This document shows positions 57,672-64,000 of a stretch of DNA of 64,000 nt, one piece after another. The DNA comes from AC-38 sp033856025 (GTDB lineage: Bacteria > Actinomycetota > Thermoleophilia > Solirubrobacterales > Solirubrobacteraceae), in contig JAWVFQ010000037.1 of NCBI GenBank assembly GCA_033856025.1, forward strand, positions 186,001 to 250,000, read 5' to 3'. The translations under genes and the position numbers were made by a program. How positions within the stretch are numbered: position 1 is the first letter of the stretch; every line of letters begins with the position of its first letter. Below the pieces are notes generated by a model. That model was given only the letters and a program-made list of their open reading frames with translations, was not told where the DNA came from and searched no databases.

Positions 57672-58871
57672 CTAGAGCGCCCAGGCGCCGTCCCGGAGGG
57701 CGGGCACGCGCTCGCCGTCCGCGGTCACACCCGTGGCGTCCACGCCGGGGCCGCCGATCATGAAGTCGACGTGGATCGCGCTGACATTGGCGCGCGCCTT
57801 GTCGGCCTCGTCGTCCACCGCCATGTCGTAGGCGCGGCCCAGCGCGATGTGGCTGGCCGCGTTCTCGTCGAGCAGCGTGTCGTAGAAGACGGTCTCCAGC
57901 GGGCCGATCCGGCCCGCGCCGTCGACCAGGGCCACCTCACCCAGCCGCGCCGCGCCCTCGTCGCGCGCCACCAGCGCGCGCATCGCCTCCGCGCCGGCCT
58001 CGGCGTCGATCCGCGCGACCCGCCCCTCGCGGAACTCCACCTCCAGGCCGCGGATGATCGTCCCCGGCAGCGCCAGCGGCTTGGTGGCGCGCACGACGCC
58101 GTCCACCCGCGCCGGGTCGGGCGTGGTGAACGTCTCCTCCGACGGCAGGTTGGGGAAGTGCTCGATCCCGTCCACGGTCTGAAACGACGCGGCCAGCCAG
58201 CGCGAGGAGGGCAGCAGGCCCACCGTCAGGTCGGTCCCGGGCCCGTGCAGGTGGATCGCGGCGAAGGCGCGCGAGCTCAACCGCTCGGCGGCCTCGACCA
58301 GCGTGGCCATCCGCTCGCGCCACGCCGCCACCGGGTCGTCCTCGTCCAGCCGGCAGATGTGGCGGATGGCTTCCCACAGCCGCTCGTAGGCCGCATCCGG
58401 CTGCAGGTCGGGATACACGAGCTCCGCCCACTCCCGCGTCGGCGCGGGGGCGATCGTCCAGTTGGTCGTGCGCTGGTTGACCACCTGGCCGGTCTCGGCC
58501 ACGAACGGCAGCTGGTCGCGGCCCACGCGGGCCGGGTCCAGGTCGTCCAGCAACCCCGGCGCCACCGGCCCCGAGAGGCCGATCCGCGCCGCCCGGGCCT
58601 CGCCCAGCGCCAGGATCCGCTCCCCGTACCACGGCGGCACGTACTCCAGCGTGTCGGGATCGGCGTGCTCGATGCGCGCCCGCTTGACGTGGAGGTCGAA
58701 CCACGCGACGTCCACGAACTTCGCCCCGTGGCGGTAGGCCGCCGCGGCGAGCGCGCGCGTGATGGCCTCCTTGCCCGGCTCGGTCCCGATCGCCACGACC
58801 TGGCCGGGCTGGACGTTGGCGCCGAAGCCCACGACCAGCTCGGCGAAGCGCTCCATCTCCTCGTCGGTCAC
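57672..58871 (-). CDS. M29-family metallo-aminopeptidase
   Basis: 399 residues. ELVVGFGANVQPGQVVAIGTE, FPNLPSEETFTTPDPARVDGVV, ASHIALGRAYDMA and SAIHVDFMIGGPGVDATGV are the typical blocks of thermophilic M29 aminopeptidases, with metal ligands in EETFT, HIALG and HVDFM. GTG 58871 begins TDEEMERFAE; it follows the lipoprotein stop by seven bases. Cleaves N-terminal residues from peptides in the cytoplasm. Confidence 0.88.
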   Translation of the reverse strand: MTDEEMERFAELVVGFGANVQPGQVVAIGTEPGKEAITRALAAAAYRHGAKFVDVAWFDLHVKRARIEHADPDTLEYVPPWYGERILALGEARAARIGLSGPVAPGLLDDLDPARVGRDQLPFVAETGQVVNQRTTNWTIAPAPTREWAELVYPDLQPDAAYERLWEAIRHICRLDEDDPVAAWRERMATLVEAAERLSSRAFAAIHLHGPGTDLTVGLLPSSRWLAASFQTVDGIEHFPNLPSEETFTTPDPARVDGVVRATKPLALPGTIIRGLEVEFREGRVARIDAEAGAEAMRALVARDEGAARLGEVALVDGAGRIGPLETVFYDTLLDENAASHIALGRAYDMAVDDEADKARANVSAIHVDFMIGGPGVDATGVTADGERVPALRDGAWAL

Positions 58872-58878
58872 GCGGCGA

Positions 58879-59307
58879 TTATGGACAGGAGCGGATGTAG
58901 ACGAGGGGGTCGGGGCCCTCGCGGCCGAGGACGCGCTCGGGGATGCGCGCGGGGAAGTTGGCGCTGCGGGCGTAGAAGCAGCCGCGCGAGCCGACCTTGA
59001 CGCCGTACGTGGCCTTGTGCCCCTCCGCGCTGCCGTGCAGGTAGAAGCGCACCCGGCAGCGCCAGGGCCACGGCCGCCCGTCTCGCTTGGGCTGGCGCGT
59101 GAGGGGGCGGCAGCGCATCGACGCGTGCCGCACGGCGTCACGGTCGGGGCGGCCCGTGCGCATGCGCACCGACGCCGCGTAGCTGCGCTTGAACGCGCGC
59201 GACATCGCGCGCTCCAGCGTGGCCCGGCCCGTGCGGACCTCGTACTTCTGCCCGCACCCGGCGAGGCCGAGCGCGACGAGGGAGAGGAGGATCGTCGCGC
59301 GCCTCAC
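58879..59307 (-). CDS. Small lipoprotein
   Basis: 142 residues from GTG 59307, which overlaps the mannosyltransferase stop (GTGA). The signal ends LVALGLAGC, giving lipobox Cys18. The mature part is basic with Cys in MRCRPL, WRCRVR, RGCFYA and IRSCP. No homologue recognised. Membrane-anchored outside the cell. Confidence 0.72.
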   Translation of the reverse strand: MRRATILLSLVALGLAGCGQKYEVRTGRATLERAMSRAFKRSYAASVRMRTGRPDRDAVRHASMRCRPLTRQPKRDGRPWPWRCRVRFYLHGSAEGHKATYGVKVGSRGCFYARSANFPARIPERVLGREGPDPLVYIRSCP

Positions 59308-60587
59308 AGGAACGGCACCACCCGCGTGAGCACGACGAAGACGCTGAACCCCGCGGCCACCGCCGGCAGCGCCCGCCGGGCCCGGCCCAGAGCCGCCAGC
59401 GGGATCAGCCACACGACGTACCAGGCCAAGAACCACGAGGTGCACGCCAGCAGCGCGGCCGTGGCCCACGCCGCCGAGTCCAGCCAGGCCTCGCGCTCGC
59501 GCCACGTGCGCCAGAGCAGGGCCAGAAGCACGGCGCCGAAGACGACCGACGCGACCACGCGCGCGCCCCGCGGATTGCCGCCCCAGCCGAACACCGCGCC
59601 GAGCTGGGCCGTGACGCTGGTGCCGGAGTCCAGGCCCTGCTGGGTGCGCAGCACGTTGACGAAGTCCAGGGCGTGCGAGCCGAAGAAGACCACCGCCACG
59701 GCGACCACGCCGACCGCGACCGCGCCGGCGCCCAGGAGCGAGCGCCGGCGGTCCGGCGATCCCAGCACCGCGAACGGGAGCAGCAGCCCCGCCGACGCCT
59801 TGACCGCGCCGGCCAGCGTCGCCGCCGCCGCGCCCGCGGCCGCCCGTCCGCGCAGGAGCAGCCATACGCCCAGCAGCGCCGGCAGCGTCATAAGCACGTC
59901 GTTGTGGGCGCCGCCCAGCGCGTAGACGATCACCGCGGGGTTCAGGCCGTAGAGGGCCAGGCCGAGTCGCGGGTCGCGTCCCAGCTCCCGCGAGCAGGCC
60001 CAGATCAGCGCGCAGCAGGCCAGGCTGGCGCCGACGACCGACAGCTTCAGCGCCAGGTAGGCCGCCGGGACCCCCAGCGGGACCAGGGCGTAGGTGAACA
60101 ACGTGAACAGCGGGCCGTAGGGCGAGCTGAAGTTGTCCCAGCGCACGAACCGGTAGACGGCGTCGCTGACCACGGTCCCCGAGTCGGTGGAATACGGGTT
60201 CAGGCCGTGCAGCGCACCCATCCGCGCCCAGTCGATGTAGCCGAACACGTCGGCGGAGATGAGCGGGGGGCCGAGCGCCACCAGGGCGTGCAGCACCACG
60301 AGGCCCACCACCACCCAGGCCAGCCGCAGGGCGGGCACGGTGAGCAGCGCCACCAGCCACAGGGCACACATGGCGACCATCCACCGGGCGAATTCGTCGT
60401 AGGGCAGATAGCCCCCGAGGTCGCCCAGGGGCCCGCGCATCCAGAACGGGAACCCGCCGGCCCGCGCGGGCACGAGTGCCGTCGGGCGGTAGGCCGCGCC
60501 GGTGACGACCGCCCAGACGCAGACGACGAGACCGGCGAGCGACGCGACCCCCAGGACGCGGCGCGCGAGATGTGCGGCTGGCGCCAT
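59304..60587 (-). CDS. MptB-like polyprenol-phosphate-mannose-dependent mannosyltransferase
   Basis: 427 residues with about eleven helices. ISADVFGYIDWARMGALHGLNPYS carries the Asp of the GT-C active site, and FSSPYGPLFTLFTYALVP and YALGGAHNDVLMTLPALLG match alpha-1,6-mannosyltransferases of the MptA/MptB and GT87 group, which build mannan of lipoglycans from a lipid-linked mannose. ATG 60587 starts the basic N-terminus. Divergent from the GH3 gene (29 bases between starts), so the two may share control. Confidence 0.82.
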   Translation of the reverse strand: MAPAAHLARRVLGVASLAGLVVCVWAVVTGAAYRPTALVPARAGGFPFWMRGPLGDLGGYLPYDEFARWMVAMCALWLVALLTVPALRLAWVVVGLVVLHALVALGPPLISADVFGYIDWARMGALHGLNPYSTDSGTVVSDAVYRFVRWDNFSSPYGPLFTLFTYALVPLGVPAAYLALKLSVVGASLACCALIWACSRELGRDPRLGLALYGLNPAVIVYALGGAHNDVLMTLPALLGVWLLLRGRAAAGAAAATLAGAVKASAGLLLPFAVLGSPDRRRSLLGAGAVAVGVVAVAVVFFGSHALDFVNVLRTQQGLDSGTSVTAQLGAVFGWGGNPRGARVVASVVFGAVLLALLWRTWREREAWLDSAAWATAALLACTSWFLAWYVVWLIPLAALGRARRALPAVAAGFSVFVVLTRVVPFL

Positions 60588-60616
60588 GGCGGGCGCACGA
60601 TGGCACAATCGGGCGG

Positions 60617-62839
60617 ATGGTCCGGGCAGGGGTCGCCTTCGTCGCAGCCGCGCTCGCCGTGCTCGCCACCGCGGCCCCGTCCGCGACGGCCGCCGGGCGC
60701 TGCGGGAGCCACCCGTGGTGCGACGTCCGCCTGTCCCCCGACGTGCGCGCCCAGCGGCTGCTCGACGCGCTGACCCAGGACGAGCGGATCGGGCTGCTGG
60801 CCGGCGATGACCTGTTCGGCGTGGCGGGAGGCGACCACGCCCACACCGGGACCAGCCGCGGCGTCCCGCGCGTGGACCTCCCCACCGTCTACTACAGCGA
60901 CGGACCCGTCGGCCCGCGCCAGGGACGCTCCACCGCCCAACCGATCCCCATGGGCCTGGCCGCCACCTTCGACCCCCGCCTGGCCAACCTGGCCGGGCAG
61001 GTGGTGGGCGCCGAGGCCCGGGCCAAGGGCAACGACGTCGTGTTCGCGCCCACGGTGAACATCATGCGCACGCCGCTGGCCGGGCGGACGTTCGAGGCCT
61101 ACGGCGAGGACCCGTTCCTCACGTCGCGCCTCGCGGTCGGCTGGATCCAGGGCGCCCAGGCCCGCGGCGTCATCGCCAACGTCAAGCACTACGCAGCCAA
61201 CAACCAGGAGGGCGCCAGCCAGGCCGCCGACCAGAGCCAGCCCAGCCAGCCGCTCGGGCCGCCGGGGACCCAGGGCAACCGCCTCACCGTGGACGTGCGC
61301 GCCGACGAGCGCACCCTGCGCGAGATCTACCTTCCCCACTTCGAGGCCGCGGTCAAGCAGGGGCGCGCGGGATCGGTGATGTGCTCCTACAACCGCCTCA
61401 ACGGGACCTACGCCTGCGAGAACGACTTCCTGCTGCGCCGGGTGCTCGAGCGCGACTGGGGGTTCAAGGGGTACGTGCTGGCCGACTACGGCGCCGCGAA
61501 GAACACCGGCAGCTCCCTGCGCAACGGGCTGGACTTCGACCCCTGGCCGGGGATCGCCTACGACCCCAGCCTCGTGCGGGCGGCGCTGGCGGCGGGCGAC
61601 GCCACGCCGGCCGACGTGGACGCGCACGTGCGGAGGATCCTGCGCACGCTGTTCGCGTTCGGGTTCTTCGACCGGGCGGCCTACCGCGACGACGACGCGC
61701 AGATCGCCAAGGCCGCGAACCTGCGCGCGGTCCAGCGCATCGAGGAATCCGCGATCACGCTGCTGCGCAACCGCGGGACGCTGCCGCTGGACGCGCGGCG
61801 CCTGAAGACGCTGGCGCTGATCGGCTCGGACGCCGAGCGCTTCAAGACCGGCGGCGGCTCGGGCGCCGTCGTGCCCTTCAGCTTCGTCACGCCGCGCGAG
61901 GCGATCACCAAGCGCGCCGGCCCGGGGGTCCAGGTGCGCTACGACGACGGCGGCGACGCGGCGCGCGCGGCCGAGGTGGCGCGGACGTCCGACGTGGCCG
62001 TCGTGTTCGCCTCCGACTACCAGACCGAGGGCACCGACCGGGCGTGCCTGAGCCTGGAGTGCCCCCCGGTGCACGGCGACCAGGACGCGCTGATCGAGCG
62101 CATCGCCGCGGCCAACCCGCGGACCGTCGTGGTGCTGGAGACGGGCGGCCCCGTCCTGACGCCCTGGCGCGACAGGGTCGACTCCATCCTCGAGGCCTGG
62201 TACCCCGGCGCCGCGGGCGGCAGCGCGATCGCGCGGGTGCTGTTCGGCGACGTGGATCCCGGGGGGCGCCTGCCGGCCACGTTCCCGCGCAGCGAGGCCG
62301 ACCTGCCCACCGCCGGGGACCCGGAGAAGTACCCCGGCGTCGGCGAGACCGTCCAGTACAAGGAGGGCGTGCTCGTGGGCTACCGCTGGTACGACGCCCA
62401 CGGACTGACTCCGGCCTACCCGTTCGGGTTCGGCCTCTCCTACACGCGCTTCGCGCTGCGCGGCCTGCGGGTGCGGGCACGGGGGCCGCACACCGCGACC
62501 GCGAGCGTCGCGGTGGCCAACACGGGCGTGCGGCAGGGCGTCGCGGTCCCCCAGCTCTATCTCTCCCTGCCCTCGCCGGGGCCGGGGATCGTCCAGCCGC
62601 CGCGCCAGCTCAAGGCGTTTCGCAGCCTGAAGCTGAGCCCGCGCCGCGTACGGCGCATCGCCTTCGACGTCCCCGAGCGCGCGCTGTCCTACTGGGACGT
62701 GCGCTCGAACGGGTGGCGCGTGGCGCCGGGCTGCTACGGCCTGACGCTGGCCCAGTCCTCGCGCGACACCACCGGCCCTTCCGCGACGCTCGCCGTGGGC
62801 GGCGCGGCGTGCGGGCGCGCCGCCGTCGTCCTGCGGTAG
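60617..62839 (+). CDS. Secreted GH3-family beta-glycosidase
   Basis: 740 residues with signal peptide (about 1-26). NIMRTPLAGRTFEAYGEDPFL, ANVKHYAANNQEG and GYVLADYGAAKNT match GH3; the nucleophile is about Asp290 (LADYGA instead of the usual SDWGA). The C-terminal half includes ESAITLLRNRGTLPL, VVFASDYQTEG, the PGAAGGSAIARVLFGDVDPGGRLPATFP block and an FN3-like end (QLYLSLPSPGPGIVQPPRQL). It removes beta-linked glucose or related sugars from external glycans. Confidence 0.88.
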   Translation: MVRAGVAFVAAALAVLATAAPSATAAGRCGSHPWCDVRLSPDVRAQRLLDALTQDERIGLLAGDDLFGVAGGDHAHTGTSRGVPRVDLPTVYYSDGPVGPRQGRSTAQPIPMGLAATFDPRLANLAGQVVGAEARAKGNDVVFAPTVNIMRTPLAGRTFEAYGEDPFLTSRLAVGWIQGAQARGVIANVKHYAANNQEGASQAADQSQPSQPLGPPGTQGNRLTVDVRADERTLREIYLPHFEAAVKQGRAGSVMCSYNRLNGTYACENDFLLRRVLERDWGFKGYVLADYGAAKNTGSSLRNGLDFDPWPGIAYDPSLVRAALAAGDATPADVDAHVRRILRTLFAFGFFDRAAYRDDDAQIAKAANLRAVQRIEESAITLLRNRGTLPLDARRLKTLALIGSDAERFKTGGGSGAVVPFSFVTPREAITKRAGPGVQVRYDDGGDAARAAEVARTSDVAVVFASDYQTEGTDRACLSLECPPVHGDQDALIERIAAANPRTVVVLETGGPVLTPWRDRVDSILEAWYPGAAGGSAIARVLFGDVDPGGRLPATFPRSEADLPTAGDPEKYPGVGETVQYKEGVLVGYRWYDAHGLTPAYPFGFGLSYTRFALRGLRVRARGPHTATASVAVANTGVRQGVAVPQLYLSLPSPGPGIVQPPRQLKAFRSLKLSPRRVRRIAFDVPERALSYWDVRSNGWRVAPGCYGLTLAQSSRDTTGPSATLAVGGAACGRAAVVLR

Positions 62840-62849
62840 CGTCCGCGGC

Positions 62850-63224
62850 ATGGACCCGAGCTCGTCGCTGCGCGCCCTCTCCGCCATCCGCGTGTCCGTC
62901 GGCGCCGGCGCGTGGCTGACGCCCCGGCTGGCCGCCCGGGCGTTCCTGCTCGATCCGTCCGGGAACCCGCAGTCGCCCTACTTGGCGCGGCTGTTCGGGA
63001 TCCGCGACGTCGCCCTGGCCTACGGGACCAACACGGCGACCGGCGACGCGCGGCGCACCTGGCTGACCGCCGGGATCGCCTGCGACGTCGCCGACACCCT
63101 GGCCGCGCTGGCGGGCGGCCGCGCCGGCTACCTGTCGCGCACGCAGACCGTCCTGCTCGCCGCCCCCGCCATCGCCGCCGCCGCCCTGGGCGCCGCGGCG
63201 CTCGGCGCGAGCGACGACTCCTAA
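62850..63224 (+). CDS. Small DUF4267-like membrane protein
   Basis: 124 residues with three or four hydrophobic helices: IRVSVGAGAWLTPRLAARAF, YLARLFGIRDVALAYG, WLTAGIACDVADTLAALAGG and a final Ala-rich helix. Resembles DUF4267-like proteins of unknown function. Eleven bases after the GH3 gene; overlaps the convergent TetR gene by four bases. Confidence 0.7.
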   Translation: MDPSSSLRALSAIRVSVGAGAWLTPRLAARAFLLDPSGNPQSPYLARLFGIRDVALAYGTNTATGDARRTWLTAGIACDVADTLAALAGGRAGYLSRTQTVLLAAPAIAAAALGAAALGASDDS

Positions 63225-63826
63225 GCGGCCTCGGCGAGCGCCGCGCGCAGCAGCGCGCCGGCGGACCAGCGCATCGACTCGGCCGCCTCCTCGCGCGACA
63301 GGCCGGCCACGTCGGTGAGCCAGACGAACGGCTCGATGCCCACCGCCGCGCGGATGGCCAGGACGAGCCGGCGCCGGTGGCGTGGCGAGAGGCGCCCGGC
63401 CAGCGGCGACAGGGCGTCGTCGATCCACCCGATCGCGCGGCCGCGGCGCAGGAGCGGGCGCTCCTCCCCCGCCGCCGGGTCCAGGGCCAGGCGCAGTGCG
63501 GCGCGCATCGCCGCCTCGTTCTCCAGCAGCGACGCGGTGATCCGGCGTACGACGAGGTCGAGCCGCGCCTCCGGCTCCCGCGGCGCGTCGTCGTCGAGCA
63601 GCGACGGCGCCTCCAGCCGCGGGTAGGCGGCCGCCACCAGCGCGCCCTGGTTGGGGAAGTAGCGGTAGGCGGTGGCGCGCGAGATCGACGCGCTCTCGGC
63701 GGCGGCCTCGACGGTCGGCGTGACGCCCTGGGCGAGCAGCTCGCGCGCCGCCGCCACCAGCGCCTCGCGGGTGCGTGCCTTCTGGCCGGTGCGGCCCGTC
63801 AGCTCATATGAGATTGACATGCTCAT
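63221..63826 (-). CDS. TetR-family transcriptional regulator
   Basis: 201 residues. The HTH is at about residues 17-62: TREALVAAARELLAQGVTPT, then AAESASISRATAYRYFPNQG. The C-terminal ligand/dimer domain is helical. ATG 63826 lies six bases after TAGAGT (63838-63833), so the message is likely leaderless. Divergent from a probable cupin gene at 63876, the likely target. Confidence 0.87.
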   Translation of the reverse strand: MSMSISYELTGRTGQKARTREALVAAARELLAQGVTPTVEAAAESASISRATAYRYFPNQGALVAAAYPRLEAPSLLDDDAPREPEARLDLVVRRITASLLENEAAMRAALRLALDPAAGEERPLLRRGRAIGWIDDALSPLAGRLSPRHRRRLVLAIRAAVGIEPFVWLTDVAGLSREEAAESMRWSAGALLRAALAEAA

Positions 63827-63832
63827 GATGAT

Positions 63833-63838
63833 ACTCTA
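63833..63838 (-). promoter_or_regulatory. -10-like TAGAGT before the TetR gene
   Basis: Minus-strand TAGAGT, six bases upstream of ATG 63826. Confidence 0.45.
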
Positions 63839-63875
63839 GTCTCACGACACGAAAAGCGTACGAACGGGAGTCGTC

Positions 63876-64000
63876 ATGAGTGCAGCGGTGTCGAGCAGCA
63901 GCGGAGTCCTGGCCGGTGGGCCGGGGGCGGGTGGGGAGACGATCTGGTTCAACGGCGCGCTGATGGACGTGCGCGTGCCGGGCGCGTGGAGCGAAGACGC
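63876..64000 (+). CDS. Probable cupin protein (3' end beyond window)
   Basis: Only the first 41 codons are inside the window, starting MSAAVSSSSGVLAGG. The segment ETIWFNGALMDVRVPGAWSED matches the opening strands of small cupins controlled by TetR-type regulators. A GGGAG lies five bases before the ATG. Product call is provisional. Confidence 0.5.
   Translation, partial: MSAAVSSSSGVLAGGPGAGGETIWFNGALMDVRVPGAWSED

Overview
The window is very G+C-rich and gene-dense, with many GTG/TTG starts, four-base ATGA/GTGA overlaps and numerous start codons lying 6-7 bases after a -10-like hexamer (leaderless mRNAs). Gene content (F420-type nitroreductase, LLM-class flavin enzyme, DUF3556 membrane protein, MptB-like mannosyltransferase, several secreted proteins with FN3-like or beta-helix parts) points to an actinobacterium, probably of the Thermoleophilia/Solirubrobacterales type. 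That placement is inference; no rRNA or other taxonomic marker is present.

Layout. 1-14.6 kb: secreted and surface proteins (LVIVD-repeat protein, a protein with five Cys-x3-GTIL-x2-Cys repeats, a Cys-Cys secreted protein, a penicillin-acylase-type hydrolase), a hydroxynitrile-lyase-like cupin, an encapsulated-ferritin-like protein without a visible encapsulin, two family-2-like glycosyltransferases around a PhyH-type dioxygenase, and a DUF2294/GGDEF/coiled-coil operon. 14.9-21.1 kb: a FAD desaturase-like enzyme coupled to a DUF3556 membrane protein, then two-component system 1 and a convergent COG4705-type membrane protein sharing one operator pattern. 21.2-32.9 kb: metabolic and surface genes, a GAF-GGDEF-ATPase fusion, a thioredoxin-reductase-like enzyme behind a 13-codon leader, a CsbD-like/coiled-coil pair, a lipase, an aldo-keto reductase and an LLM-class monooxygenase. 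33.4-40.2 kb: two-component system 2, whose kinase and regulator genes flank an inverted operon of lipoprotein, two ABC ATPases and one 885-residue FtsX-type permease; a direct-repeat operator lies before all three transcription units. 40.3-47.2 kb: small proteins, a large secreted esterase, a candidate structured RNA, a CHAP amidase, a phosphodiester-glycosidase-like protein and a MOSC protein.

47.2-57.6 kb is an accessory island: visibly richer in A+T in places, with poorly packed genes, a methyltransferase/membrane-anchored effector pair, an NA37-like nucleoid protein, an I36-type inhibitor, divergent XRE regulators around a palindrome, and a frameshifted large serine recombinase whose last codons read across a tRNA-Ser(GGA). 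57.7-64 kb returns to core-like genes: M29 aminopeptidase, lipoprotein, MptB-like mannosyltransferase, GH3 glycosidase, TetR regulator and the start of a probable cupin gene.

The most promising regulatory logic is the pair of two-component regulons, each with its own 11-bp-spaced direct-repeat operator placed 20-26 bases before a leaderless start. The most promising unexplained elements are the candidate ncRNA at 43.56 kb and the island operons at 47.7-51.6 kb.
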